From: CBDHGY01 sp965263325
GTDB lineage: Bacteria > Pseudomonadota > Alphaproteobacteria > Caulobacterales > Hyphomonadaceae
Length of the DNA stretch: 64,000 bases
NCBI GenBank assembly: GCA_965263325.1
Contig: CBDHGY010000002.1
Span: 496,001-560,000, forward strand
Direction: 5' to 3'
Notes under the pieces: generated by a model
The model's database searches: none
The model's input: only the letters and a program-made list of their open reading frames with translations
What the model was told of the DNA's origin: nothing
Program-made: the position numbers and the translations under genes
Part shown: in pieces, positions 1 to 9,200 of the stretch
Layout: each line of letters opens with the position of its first letter
Position numbering within the stretch: position 1 is the stretch's first letter

Positions 1-27
1 CGGTTCAGAGTGAATGGTCTGCTGTGA
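1..27 (+). CDS. C-terminal tail of the gene before cdsA, probably undecaprenyl diphosphate synthase (partial)
   Basis: Frame 1 is open from the window edge to a TGA at 25-27, giving the tail RFRVNGLL. The stop overlaps the cdsA ATG in the pattern TGATG, so an upstream gene is translationally coupled to cdsA. In Alphaproteobacteria that gene is normally uppS (undecaprenyl diphosphate synthase), whose proteins often end near an Arg-Arg-Phe motif. Only eight residues are visible, so the identity rests on gene order rather than on sequence. Confidence 0.4.
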   Translation, partial: RFRVNGLL

Positions 28-851
28 TGACAGAGCAAAGCAGTCTCAATAACAGCAGAAGCAATTTGCGCACGCGCTGGATCGTCGCCTTAATAATGAT
101 TCCCCTCGCGCTGTGGATTGTTTGGTTGGGCGGATGGCCTTTGACGATTGCATGCGCATTGGCGGCGCTGATACTTGGCGCAGAATGGTCAATCATGGCG
201 AAGATGCAGCGTCATTTAATCCTGGCGATAGCTGCCGCCACTCCCGTCATTGTTTTCATGGCAATGGGTTTGCGACCGGCGCTTGCAGCGCTCTGGATCG
301 CTGCAATTCTCGCCGCACTCCTGCAGCATGCACTATCTGACCGCCCTCTTCAGGCAATCCTAGGGACACTCTATGCTGGCGCATTGCCGCTGGGTTTGCT
401 CGCCCTCAGGGAGGGAAATTGGAACGGGCAAGCGGCCGCGCTCATGCTAATGGGTATGGTATGGGCGTCGGATTCAGGAGCCTTTTTTGCGGGACGTTAC
501 TTCGGGGGGCCATTACTTTCACCAAAAGATAGTCCGAACAAGACGTGGAGCGGGGCGCTTGGTGCGATAGCGGCAACCAGCCTCTGCGGCCCAATCGCAG
601 CTTATATTGTTGATGTGCCTGTCTGGCGCTGGGTTGTTTTTGCTGCCGCTTTGTCGATCGTTTGCCAATATGGCGACATGATAGAATCTCGCGTAAAGCG
701 CGAGTTTGGTACGAAGGACGCAAGCTCATTTCTTCCCGGACATGGCGGGTTGATGGATAGAGTAGATGGTCTTGGAGCCGTAGCGATTGTAAGTGCCTCC
801 TTGTTCATCATCTTTCCGCAACTGGCGGAATTCATGGGATTGGCTCTGTAA
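27..851 (+). CDS. cdsA: Phosphatidate cytidylyltransferase
   Basis: Makes CDP-diacylglycerol from phosphatidic acid and CTP at the inner membrane, the branch point for all phospholipids. The protein is a multi-spanning membrane protein of about 274 residues. The family signature is intact near residues 221-247 (SRVKREFGTKD, then LPGHGGLMDR), which carries the acidic residues and HGG loop expected of the CdsA family. I prefer the ATG at 27, which overlaps the upstream TGA; a GTG at 24 is the alternative. The stop overlaps the dxr start (TAATG), so cdsA and dxr are coupled. The order uppS-cdsA-dxr-rseP-bamA is a conserved envelope operon. Confidence 0.95.
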   Translation: MTEQSSLNNSRSNLRTRWIVALIMIPLALWIVWLGGWPLTIACALAALILGAEWSIMAKMQRHLILAIAAATPVIVFMAMGLRPALAALWIAAILAALLQHALSDRPLQAILGTLYAGALPLGLLALREGNWNGQAAALMLMGMVWASDSGAFFAGRYFGGPLLSPKDSPNKTWSGALGAIAATSLCGPIAAYIVDVPVWRWVVFAAALSIVCQYGDMIESRVKREFGTKDASSFLPGHGGLMDRVDGLGAVAIVSASLFIIFPQLAEFMGLAL

Positions 852-2032
852 TGCGAACGCGAACGATTTCCATCATGGGATCGACTGGGTCGATTGGACG
901 CTCAGCGATTGATGTTGTGCAGTTTGCAAATGAAAACAGCCAAGACCCGCTCTTTCTTATCGATACGCTTGCAGCTGGAAGCGATGTGGGAAAACTTGCT
1001 GAGCAGGCAAAGCTGGTTAGAGCACGGCTGGCCGTAATTGCTGATGAGAGCAAATACGAAGAGCTTCAACAGCGACTGTATGGATCAGGTATCGAATGTG
1101 CGTCGGGCACCGCTGCGATAACAGACGCAGCTCGTAGACCTTGTGATCGCGTACTGGCTGCGATTGTCGGCTCAGCCGGTCTGGCGTCTACGCTTGCGGC
1201 GGCAGAAGCAGGAACAGATATAGCGATTGCAAACAAAGAGAGCATTGTCTGCGCCGGTGGGGTAATTCTCGAAACAGCGCGCAAATCTGGTGCAGCAGTG
1301 ATCCCCGTCGACTCTGAGCATAATGCGATATTTCAGGCTCTGCAGCGAAGGGAAGATGTTGAATCGCTCACGATTACGGCTTCTGGCGGTCCCTTTCGCG
1401 TTCGTGCGCGCAAAGACTGTGCGAACGTCACGCCGGATGAGGCGAAATCTCATCCGAACTGGGATATGGGAATCAAAAATTCGATAGACAGTGCAACGCT
1501 CATGAACAAAGCACTAGAGTTCATCGAGGCCGCGTATTTGTTTGACCTAGGCCATGAACATATCGATGTTGTTATACACCCCCAATCAATTATTCACGGT
1601 ATGGCTCACTACAAAGATGGGTCTGTCATCGCGCAGCTCAGCATGCCCGATATGAGGTCACCAATTGCGCACGCTTTGGCCTGGCCTGAACGAATCAAAA
1701 CAGATGTAAAGCGACTAAGCCTTTCTGAGCTCGGAAAACTCGACTTTTTTCCCGTAGATGACGAAAAAACACCGGCAATTGCGCTTGCAAAACAAGCGCT
1801 TACGCTAGGTCCAGGTGGCCCAACCGTATTAAATTGCGCTAATGAAGTCGCCGTAGCTGCATTTATTAGAGGCGAATGCGGATTTCTGGACATAGACTGG
1901 GTTGTAGAGGAAGCGCTCACGCGCTTTTCTGGCGGAGAGTTTGGTAATGCCGGTTACGGCTCGTTAACCGACATACTAGAACTCGATAGACGAGGCCGTG
2001 AGTTGGCAACAACTCTCATTCGTCAACGCTAG
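851..2032 (+). CDS. dxr: 1-deoxy-D-xylulose 5-phosphate reductoisomerase
   Basis: Second enzyme of the MEP isoprenoid pathway; converts DXP to 2-C-methyl-D-erythritol 4-phosphate with NADPH and a divalent metal. At 393 residues it is of normal length. The N-terminal dinucleotide-binding motif GSTGSIG is at residues 10-16. The metal-binding DSEH is at 154-157, followed by the flexible-loop region SGGPFR and HPNWDMGIKNSIDSATLMNK. The ATG overlaps the cdsA stop by one base. The next two MEP steps in this window are the ispDF fusion at 40220-41350, far away on the other strand. Confidence 0.97.
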   Translation: MRTRTISIMGSTGSIGRSAIDVVQFANENSQDPLFLIDTLAAGSDVGKLAEQAKLVRARLAVIADESKYEELQQRLYGSGIECASGTAAITDAARRPCDRVLAAIVGSAGLASTLAAAEAGTDIAIANKESIVCAGGVILETARKSGAAVIPVDSEHNAIFQALQRREDVESLTITASGGPFRVRARKDCANVTPDEAKSHPNWDMGIKNSIDSATLMNKALEFIEAAYLFDLGHEHIDVVIHPQSIIHGMAHYKDGSVIAQLSMPDMRSPIAHALAWPERIKTDVKRLSLSELGKLDFFPVDDEKTPAIALAKQALTLGPGGPTVLNCANEVAVAAFIRGECGFLDIDWVVEEALTRFSGGEFGNAGYGSLTDILELDRRGRELATTLIRQR

Positions 2033-2065
2033 ACACCTGCAGTAAGCAGGGAAGGGAATGTAGAG

Positions 2066-3250
2066 TTGAGTGAGATATTAAGTCAGGGTCCAATATTTAT
2101 ACTAACCCTCATCTTTTTGATGGGGGTTGTCATTACGATCCATGAACTTGGGCACTATTATGCAGGCCGCTATTATGGTGCGGCGGTCGAGTCATTTTCG
2201 GTTGGATTTGGCAAGTCTATTTGGGAGAAGCGCGATAGTCGCGGGACTAGGTGGCGCATAAATCGCTTTCCACTCGGCGGGTTCGTCAAGTTCATCGGCG
2301 AAAATCAGACCGCTGGGGATGTCGGTTCGGACGCACCACGACATCCTGAAATCGTCGGCAAGGCATTCACCGACCTGGGACCAGGTCAACGCTCTGTTAT
2401 CGCGATCGCTGGGCCTCTCGCAAATTTCCTTCTCGCTGTCGTTCTGTTTGGAGCCGTGGTTTTCGCGAACGGCAAAGATGTTTATTCGCTATCTGTTGCC
2501 AGCGTTGAAGAAGGGTCGCCGGCCGCTGAAGCGGGCTTTGAGGTTGGCGATAAGCTGGTCACGATCTGGGATAAACCGGTCGAAAACCCCAATGATTTGT
2601 TCATTCCGATGCGGCTTGGAACAGGAAATACCATCCCGGTGACGGTTGATCGAAATGGTGCGATTTTAGATTTGTTTGTGACACCTGTTCGCCAACTCGT
2701 TCAGACCGGTGTTGGAACCAAAGCCAGAATGGGTCGTATCGGGCTCGGACCAGACTATGAATTGCTATACAAACGATCTTACAATCCGATCTCTGCAATT
2801 GGTGCGGGTGTAGCCGATACCTGGAATACGACATCGATTACGATGACCATGCTGGGCAGGATAGTTACCGGTAAAGAGTCGATTCACAATCTTAGCGGTC
2901 CGGTAGGTATAGGCGATGTCGGCAGGCGGATAACGAACAATACACTGGGTGCAGATACAGCACCCATGGGCAAGCGCGTATGGGCATTCGTTTGGTCGAT
3001 GATCCACATTTGCGCACTGGTGTCCATTGGCATCGGTTTATTTAATTTACTTCCACTTCCTGTGCTGGACGGTGGACACCTCGTTTTCAATGCTTATGAG
3101 GCTGTTACGGGAAAAATGATGCCTGAGAGGGTAGTTGATTACAGCTTGAGATTTGGCCTGGTTCTTCTTTTGACCATGGCGGTTTTTGTCACCTACGGGG
3201 ACATAATAGAAACCGGCGTATTCGGTTCAGGAGGAGATGTTCAGCAATGA
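2066..3250 (+). CDS. rseP: RIP metalloprotease RseP (site-2 protease)
   Basis: Inner-membrane zinc protease that cuts membrane-embedded substrates such as anti-sigma factors. The zinc motif HELGH is at residues 26-30 in the first membrane segment, a PDZ domain follows (near SVEEGSPAAEAGFEVGDKL), and the C-terminal LPLPVLDGGH supplies the third metal ligand. The length of 394 residues is typical. The reading starts with TTG at 2066, about ten bases after the purine-rich AGGGAAGGG; no in-frame ATG gives the complete first helix. The TGA overlaps an ATG at 3247, linking it to bamA. Confidence 0.95.
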   Translation: MSEILSQGPIFILTLIFLMGVVITIHELGHYYAGRYYGAAVESFSVGFGKSIWEKRDSRGTRWRINRFPLGGFVKFIGENQTAGDVGSDAPRHPEIVGKAFTDLGPGQRSVIAIAGPLANFLLAVVLFGAVVFANGKDVYSLSVASVEEGSPAAEAGFEVGDKLVTIWDKPVENPNDLFIPMRLGTGNTIPVTVDRNGAILDLFVTPVRQLVQTGVGTKARMGRIGLGPDYELLYKRSYNPISAIGAGVADTWNTTSITMTMLGRIVTGKESIHNLSGPVGIGDVGRRITNNTLGADTAPMGKRVWAFVWSMIHICALVSIGIGLFNLLPLPVLDGGHLVFNAYEAVTGKMMPERVVDYSLRFGLVLLLTMAVFVTYGDIIETGVFGSGGDVQQ

Positions 3251-3273
3251 TTGAGTTGCAAGAAGGAAGAACG

Positions 3274-5916
3274 ATGCGCAAAGCGTTATTGACCGCATTG
3301 ATGCTGACGAGTTCGCTCGCAACCCCATTGCTACCGGGTTATGGTGTTATCGCTGCAGCGCAACAAGACCCTTTCCAGGGCATTATTAATTCAATCGTTG
3401 TTGAAGGAAATCAGCGCGTTGAAGCTAGAACCGTTCAATCTTATTTGCTGGTTGAGCCCGGTGACCCATTTGATCCTGATCGTATTGACCTCTCCCTGAA
3501 GACTCTTTTTGCAACGGGTTTGTTTGCCGACGTTGCATTTGATGTTCGCGGCGGAACGCTTGTCGTTCGTGTGGTGGAGAACCCGGTCATCAATCGCGTG
3601 CTTTTCGAGGGCAATAGCGCAATTGATGATGATAAAATGCGCGAAGAAATTCAGGCTGCTCCACGCGGTATTTTTACCGCTGCCCGCGTTCAGGCAGATG
3701 TTCAGCGCATTATCGAACTCTATCGCCAATCAGGGCGTTTCGCGGCTGAAGTCACCCCGCAGTACAAGCCACTTGACCAAAACCGTGTAGACTTGATTTT
3801 CGAAGTGACGGAAGGCCCGGTTACCGGGGTCCGCTCAATCAACTTTATTGGGAATGAAGCCTATTCTGATGGCCGGCTGCGGAGCGAGATCGTGACGCGT
3901 CAATCCCGCTTCTGGCGCTTCTTCAGTTCCAATGACAATTACGACCCTGATCGGTTGGAATACGATCGAGAGCTTCTGCGCCAATTTTATCAAAACAATG
4001 GTTATTACGATTTCAGGACAACGTCTGCTGTGGCAGACCTCACCCCAGACCAGGAAGACTTCTACATCACCTTTACGATCGAAGAAGGTGAGCAGTACAC
4101 ATTTGGTGAGGTGAAAGTTGAGACCGAACTCGACAAATTAAACGAAGAATTGCTCGCGCGCGCGGTCCCAATTCAGCCCGGCAACCTTTACCGCGGTGAT
4201 CTAATTGAAGATAGCATCGATGCGCTCACCTACGCAGCCGGTGTGGCTGGTTACGCGTTCGTTGATGTTCGTCCCAGATTAGTGCCCAACCCGACAACCA
4301 ATAAAGTTGATGTGACATTTGCCCTGGATGAAGGTCCGCGCGTCTATATTGAACGCATTAATATCGTCGGAAATACGACGACATTGGACCGCGTGATCCG
4401 TCGCGAGATGCGCATTTCTGAAGGCGATGCCTTCAACCGCGTTTTGTTGGACCGCTCACGAAACCGTATCCGAGCGCTCGGCTTCTTCAAAGAGGTGGAA
4501 GTTACGGAGCAACCCGGCAGCGATCCTGACCGTACCGTCGTTGATGTAAAGGTCGAGGAACAGCCAACCGGTGAGTTGTCTTTTGCGGCCGGTTTCTCTT
4601 CAGTGGACGCGTTTCTGATTGACTTATCAGTCAGCCAGCGGAACCTGCGCGGGCGGGGACAGGCGGTTACAGCGCGCGTCTCGGCATCGCAAAGGCAGCA
4701 AGTTGTCGACCTGAGATTTACAGAGCCGCGCTTTATGGATCGAAACATAGCCGCGGGTGTCGATATATTTTCTTCGGTCACGGATTTTACTGACATTGCC
4801 GGGTATGAAACCGACACAACCGGCGGCGGCATCCGTATAGGTTTCCCAATAACAGATCGCACGCAATTTGGATTACGCTATCAGCTTCGCCAGGACGAAG
4901 TGAACATTAATGACGTTGCCGTACCGCTCGACGCCAATGGTGCCTTGCTAACAGAGCAGTTTGCTGGTGAAGATACACCAGACGACACGTCTGATGACCG
5001 CTTCCAATATTTGTCGGACCTATCTCAGGCTGCGCGTGTTGCAGACATTTGTGATAATGATGTTCCATTGGATGCCTTTACGATTCCACAAAACGGATCT
5101 TCGTTCATATCCAATAACTTCCTCGTCAGCCCCACGCTTTGCGAAGCAGAGCGGTCTGATCTGACGTCCCTCATCGGTTATTCGTTCAATTGGGACCGCA
5201 GGAATGATCCAATAGAACCAACCCGCGGTTTTGACTTCTCGTTCAATCAGGACATTGCAGGCTTGGGCGGGGATGTGCAATTTATTCGAACCGAGGCGAC
5301 AGCTGCAACCTATCGAGGCATTTTTAAAGGTGTTCGTGCCAGTGCGAGACTTTCAGGCGGTTTTGTGTCTCCTTACGGCGACGATGAAAGTCTGAGAATT
5401 AACAATCGCTTCTTCCGCGGCGGCTCAAGCTTCCGAGGGTTTGATGTTGCAGGTCTTGGCCCGCGTGAAATCTTGATTGATCTGCAGCAGCAATTTGATG
5501 AAGACGGAAACGTCGTCTTAAATGATGATGGCAACCCTGTGCTGGTTGAAACGGGCCGCGTGCGCCGCCAGCGGGCGCTTGGGGGCAAAGCATACTATCA
5601 AGGTACATTTGAGCTAACGATGCCGAACTTCCTTCCCGAAGAATATGGTATCAAGTCGGCGCTTTTCCTTGATGCAGGCTCGGTGGGTATGCTGGAGGAT
5701 GCAGACATTGATGAGCCAACGCTTGTTCAACTCGCAGACGGCACTCAAGCGATCCGCGCGATTAAAGATCCCCTGTCTTTACGCGCATCAGCGGGTCTGA
5801 GTGTGTTCTGGAGATCGCCGTTCGGTCCAATTCGTTTCGACTTCTCGCAAATACTTCGCAAGGAAGATTATGACAGAACCGAGAGCTTCCGGTTCTCAAC
5901 ATCGACCAATTTCTAA
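3274..5916 (+). CDS. bamA: Outer membrane protein assembly factor BamA
   Basis: Central Omp85 barrel that folds and inserts outer-membrane proteins. After a signal peptide (MRKALLTALMLTSSLATPLL) come five POTRA repeats, then a C-terminal beta-barrel ending in a phenylalanine. The barrel has the loop-6 RGF signature near residue 721 (FRGGSSFRGF). The chosen ATG at 3274 has AAGGA six bases upstream and gives a clean basic signal-peptide start. The ATG at 3247, which overlaps the rseP stop, would add an acidic leader and is less likely. At about 880 residues it is longer than the E. coli protein, mainly because of acidic barrel-loop insertions around 4930-5160. Confidence 0.95.
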   Translation: MRKALLTALMLTSSLATPLLPGYGVIAAAQQDPFQGIINSIVVEGNQRVEARTVQSYLLVEPGDPFDPDRIDLSLKTLFATGLFADVAFDVRGGTLVVRVVENPVINRVLFEGNSAIDDDKMREEIQAAPRGIFTAARVQADVQRIIELYRQSGRFAAEVTPQYKPLDQNRVDLIFEVTEGPVTGVRSINFIGNEAYSDGRLRSEIVTRQSRFWRFFSSNDNYDPDRLEYDRELLRQFYQNNGYYDFRTTSAVADLTPDQEDFYITFTIEEGEQYTFGEVKVETELDKLNEELLARAVPIQPGNLYRGDLIEDSIDALTYAAGVAGYAFVDVRPRLVPNPTTNKVDVTFALDEGPRVYIERINIVGNTTTLDRVIRREMRISEGDAFNRVLLDRSRNRIRALGFFKEVEVTEQPGSDPDRTVVDVKVEEQPTGELSFAAGFSSVDAFLIDLSVSQRNLRGRGQAVTARVSASQRQQVVDLRFTEPRFMDRNIAAGVDIFSSVTDFTDIAGYETDTTGGGIRIGFPITDRTQFGLRYQLRQDEVNINDVAVPLDANGALLTEQFAGEDTPDDTSDDRFQYLSDLSQAARVADICDNDVPLDAFTIPQNGSSFISNNFLVSPTLCEAERSDLTSLIGYSFNWDRRNDPIEPTRGFDFSFNQDIAGLGGDVQFIRTEATAATYRGIFKGVRASARLSGGFVSPYGDDESLRINNRFFRGGSSFRGFDVAGLGPREILIDLQQQFDEDGNVVLNDDGNPVLVETGRVRRQRALGGKAYYQGTFELTMPNFLPEEYGIKSALFLDAGSVGMLEDADIDEPTLVQLADGTQAIRAIKDPLSLRASAGLSVFWRSPFGPIRFDFSQILRKEDYDRTESFRFSTSTNF

Positions 5917-5950
5917 GATTATTGCCACCAGCCCCCAGGAGAGTAATCCC

Positions 5951-6577
5951 ATGGCAAATATGAAAAAACTTTTCGTTGCATCTGCATTTGCAGCATCAAG
6001 TATCGCTGTAGCCGCCCCTATTGCGGTAGCGCAGGGAACAACAGTTGTTGTCGTCAATCAGGGCAAAATTCTGAATGATAGCCGCGCTGGAAAAGACATG
6101 CAGACAAAACTCAATTCGATTGCTGAGCAAATTCGAAATGAGCTCCAGACAACTCGCAGGTCTTTGGCTGCGGAAAGAAAATCTCTCGCTGAACGCTCAA
6201 AAGGTAAAACGCAAGAAGCCATTCAAGCAGACACTGCTTTGATGGGACAATTCCAGAGTTTCGCAAAGAAAGCGGAAGATTTTAATCGGACAACCCGGTT
6301 GCGTCAGGAAGAAATGGCGAGAACTGAAGGCAAAGCCAGATTGGAATTTCTAAACGCGGTGAACCCAGTTCTGAAAGAAGTTCGTACTGAAAAATCAGCT
6401 CAACTTATGCTTCCGCGCTCAACCGCCATTGGTGTGGATGATTCTGTCGACGTAACACAACTCGTCATATCGAAACTGGATTCTCGCAAACCGACGATCA
6501 ATGTTGTGCGCCAGCGTTGTAATTTCAAAACGGTGACTCAGAATGGGCAGACCGGAGAAGTCGTCGATTGCCAATAG
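5951..6577 (+). CDS. skp: OmpH/Skp-family periplasmic chaperone
   Basis: Small periplasmic chaperone that holds unfolded outer-membrane proteins on their way to BamA. The signal peptide runs to about residue 28, ending AVAQG. The middle is a long charged coiled coil (QTKLNSIAEQIRNELQTTRR and onwards) as in the Skp 'tentacles'. A GAG-rich ribosome site (CAGGAGAG) precedes the ATG at 5951. The frame stays open upstream into bamA, but that part shadows the bamA end and lacks a signal peptide. Position between bamA and lpxD is the standard location. Sequence conservation in this family is low, so the call leans on fold features and context. Confidence 0.88.
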   Translation: MANMKKLFVASAFAASSIAVAAPIAVAQGTTVVVVNQGKILNDSRAGKDMQTKLNSIAEQIRNELQTTRRSLAAERKSLAERSKGKTQEAIQADTALMGQFQSFAKKAEDFNRTTRLRQEEMARTEGKARLEFLNAVNPVLKEVRTEKSAQLMLPRSTAIGVDDSVDVTQLVISKLDSRKPTINVVRQRCNFKTVTQNGQTGEVVDCQ

Positions 6578-7578
6578 ACCATCGCTTTTTCCCGCCAAAA
6601 GGGGCATTGGCGCTTAAAGCGGTAGCTGATCTGACCTCTGCTGAGCTCCGGGGAGACACAGACCTGGTCGTTAGCGGTCTAGGGTCGGCGAAATCGGCAA
6701 AAGAAGGCGAGGTCTGTTTTTATCAAGGCGCGCTGAAAGATATTGGTGAAGTGAGCCCTGAATCGTCGGCGTGCTTTGTTACCGAAGATCTGGCAGACGA
6801 ACTTCCAAATGGTGTCGCTGCTCTGATCGTCAAACAGCCGAGATACGCGCACACTCAATTGGGTGAAGCCCTGTTTGAATATGCGTCATGGCACCAAGAT
6901 GAAGCAAGAGTTGGTAAGGCACACGTCGCCAGCACCGCGAAGATTGATCCCGGAACACAAATTGGTTTCGGCGCTGCTATCGGAGAGGGCACAGAAATCG
7001 GCCCAAACTCAACAATTGGACCATGTGTCCAGATTGGGAAGAACTGCCGAATAGGCGCGAATGTTTCAATCCAGTGCGCGCTCGTCGGTGATCATGTGCA
7101 GATACTGTCTGGCGCGAGGCTTGGTGAGGCGGGGTTCGGTGTTATGGCAGGTCCTCATGGTCCAATGGACGCGCCTCAGTACGGACGCGTCATTGTACAG
7201 GATCACGTTACTATTGGGGCAAATTCTACCATCGATCGCGGCGCGTTTGGCGACACGACAATCGGAGAGAAGTCGAAGATCGATAATCTTTGTCATATCG
7301 CCCATAATGTTGAGCTTGGGCGCGGCGTCATGATTGCCGCGTTTGGTGGAATTTCTGGATCTGTTACATTCGAGGACGGAGCGATGTTGGGTGGGCGCGT
7401 TGGCGTTGCCGATCATGTCCACATCGGAAAAGGCGCTCAACTTGCCGCGTCCGCAGGCGTGTTCCGAGATGTGCCGGCTGGAGAAACATGGGGCGGCATA
7501 CCCGCGAAGCCTTTTCGACAATGGATGCGAGAAACCGCATGGCTTCAGAAGCAAACAAAGCCTAAAAAGAAGTCATGA
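6568..7578 (+). CDS. lpxD: UDP-3-O-(3-hydroxyacyl)glucosamine N-acyltransferase
   Basis: Third step of lipid A synthesis; transfers a 3-hydroxyacyl chain from ACP to the amine of UDP-3-O-acyl-glucosamine. The N-terminal uridine-binding domain is followed by a left-handed beta helix of hexapeptide repeats from about residue 110. The catalytic histidine of the AHN motif is near residue 246. The start is a TTG at 6568, inside the skp end and ten bases before the skp stop, giving the family-typical DHRFFPP opening. The gene overlaps lpxA by four bases (ATGA). fabZ, usually found between lpxD and lpxA, is not here. Confidence 0.95.
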   Translation: MPIDHRFFPPKGALALKAVADLTSAELRGDTDLVVSGLGSAKSAKEGEVCFYQGALKDIGEVSPESSACFVTEDLADELPNGVAALIVKQPRYAHTQLGEALFEYASWHQDEARVGKAHVASTAKIDPGTQIGFGAAIGEGTEIGPNSTIGPCVQIGKNCRIGANVSIQCALVGDHVQILSGARLGEAGFGVMAGPHGPMDAPQYGRVIVQDHVTIGANSTIDRGAFGDTTIGEKSKIDNLCHIAHNVELGRGVMIAAFGGISGSVTFEDGAMLGGRVGVADHVHIGKGAQLAASAGVFRDVPAGETWGGIPAKPFRQWMRETAWLQKQTKPKKKS

Positions 7579-8366
7579 CATCTAAATTTCACCCGACAGC
7601 TATTGTAGATTCTTCTGCAGAAATCGGATCTGACGTGGAGATTGGCCCGTATTGTACGGTTGGTCCAAATGTCGTTCTTGATAACGGTGTAAAACTGCGC
7701 AGCCACGCAACGATATCCGGGCGTACGCGGCTGAGTGAGAACGTTGAGGTATTCGAGCACGCTGCAATCGGCGGTCCGCCGCAAGTATTGGGCTTTCAGG
7801 ACAGCGAAGATTCCCGTGTCGAAATTGGTCCACGAACAATCCTGCGAGAATATTCGAATGTGCATGCCGGTTCCCCTGATGCAGGCGGCATCACACGAAT
7901 AGGTGCTGACTGTCTGATGATGGCGTATTCGCATGTCGCGCATGACTGCGATATTTCCGATAGATGTGTAATCGCAAATGGAACACAGATCGGTGGCCAT
8001 GTAACCGTTGGTGAACAGGTTTGGATGGGCGGACAAGTTGCAGTTCACCAACATTGCCGGATTGGCAAACACGCCTTTTTAGGGGGCGGTGCGATCGTTG
8101 TCTCGCACGTCATTCCCTATGGCTCGGTGATCGGCAATCAAGCGAACTTGGCAGGCTTAAACATCGTTGGATTAAAAAGGAGAGGATTTGCACGCCAGAC
8201 GATACATGATCTGAGAGCCGCTTACCGATTGCTGTTTGCTGAAGAGGGTACATTTTCTGAGCGGCTTGCTGATACGGAAGCCACCTATGCAGAAAGCGCA
8301 GAGGTCATGGACATTGTGGACTTTATCAAAGCCGCAAAGTCGCGCGCAATTTGTATGCCAGGATAA
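7575..8366 (+). CDS. lpxA: UDP-N-acetylglucosamine acyltransferase
   Basis: First committed step of lipid A synthesis, 3-O-acylation of UDP-GlcNAc by an acyl-ACP in the cytosol. The protein is a hexapeptide-repeat beta helix with a helical C-terminal domain. The catalytic histidine is His123 in VAHDC, matching His125 of E. coli LpxA. Downstream, GSVIGNQANLAGLN and GLKRRGF match the substrate-binding turn. It overlaps lpxD by ATGA and is followed after three bases by lpxI, so the lipid A genes are one transcription unit. Confidence 0.97.
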   Translation: MTSKFHPTAIVDSSAEIGSDVEIGPYCTVGPNVVLDNGVKLRSHATISGRTRLSENVEVFEHAAIGGPPQVLGFQDSEDSRVEIGPRTILREYSNVHAGSPDAGGITRIGADCLMMAYSHVAHDCDISDRCVIANGTQIGGHVTVGEQVWMGGQVAVHQHCRIGKHAFLGGGAIVVSHVIPYGSVIGNQANLAGLNIVGLKRRGFARQTIHDLRAAYRLLFAEEGTFSERLADTEATYAESAEVMDIVDFIKAAKSRAICMPG

Positions 8367-8369
8367 TCT

Positions 8370-9200
8370 ATGCCTTCCAAGTTGGGAATAATTGCAGGGC
8401 TTGGAGACTTGCCGGTTACAATCGCCAATCAAGCACTGGCGAGCGGGCGCGATGTTTATATTCTGAGGGTTGATGGCTTTGTCGAACCGAAACTCGACGG
8501 GTTCGAAGGCGCGATCGTTGGGATTGGTGAGATCGGCAAACAACTAAAGCTTTTAAAGAACGCAGGATGTAAAGAGCTCGTATTCGCAGGAATTGTAAAA
8601 CGCCCCGATTTTTCAAAACTGAAATTGGATATGCGTGGGACGATGCTGTTACCAAAAGTCATCGCTGCAGCCCGCAAAGGTGACGATGCACTGCTCCGTA
8701 CTATGGTGGGCACATTTGAAAAAGAGGGATTTGTTGTACGTGGCGCAGATGAGGTGAACACTTCATTGCTCGCCCAAGAAGGTCTCATATGCGGAGAAGA
8801 GCCAAGCGAAGCAATTCTCTCAGATTTAAAGCGCGCCGCTGATATTGCTGCAATTATCGGTGCGGAGGATATCGGGCAGGGGTGTGTCGTTCGTTCCGGA
8901 CTGGTGCTGGCGGTTGAAGCCCAAGAGGGAACAGACGAAATGTTGAGGCGTGTTGCGCGGCTGCCTTATACAGAGCCAGGCGGGGTGTTGGTGAAAAGAC
9001 CGAAGCCTATTCAGGAGCGGCGTATCGACCTACCAACGATCGGCGTGAGTACCGTCAAAGCAGCAGCGGAAGCAAGACTTTTGGGTATTGGGATTGAGGC
9101 CAGCGGCGCGCTCATTCTGGATCAGGAAGGGTGCAAAGCTGCAGCTGAGGAAACAGGACTTATTATATACGGGTTTCCCAAATCGTGGGGGGCAGCGTGA
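8370..9200 (+). CDS. lpxI: UDP-2,3-diacylglucosamine diphosphatase LpxI
   Basis: Hydrolyses UDP-2,3-diacylglucosamine to lipid X. The opening (KLGIIAGLGDLPVTIA) and the C-terminal region (GVSTVKAAAEARLLGIGIEA) are those of the LpxI family (former DUF1009), first described in Caulobacter. LpxI replaces the unrelated LpxH of enterics and is the usual form in Alphaproteobacteria. The 276-residue length is normal. Its last codons overlap the lpxB start (GTGA). Confidence 0.93.
   Translation: MPSKLGIIAGLGDLPVTIANQALASGRDVYILRVDGFVEPKLDGFEGAIVGIGEIGKQLKLLKNAGCKELVFAGIVKRPDFSKLKLDMRGTMLLPKVIAAARKGDDALLRTMVGTFEKEGFVVRGADEVNTSLLAQEGLICGEEPSEAILSDLKRAADIAAIIGAEDIGQGCVVRSGLVLAVEAQEGTDEMLRRVARLPYTEPGGVLVKRPKPIQERRIDLPTIGVSTVKAAAEARLLGIGIEASGALILDQEGCKAAAEETGLIIYGFPKSWGAA

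Noticed and set aside
4344..4862. A 172-codon minus-strand frame inside bamA
   Set aside because: It is fully opposed to the conserved bamA coding sequence, has a low-complexity Arg/Ser-rich translation and no plausible ribosome site or homologue pattern.
7545..8072. A 175-codon minus-strand frame inside lpxA
   Set aside because: Antisense to hexapeptide-repeat coding sequence; the His/Cys-rich translation reflects the repeat codons on the other strand.
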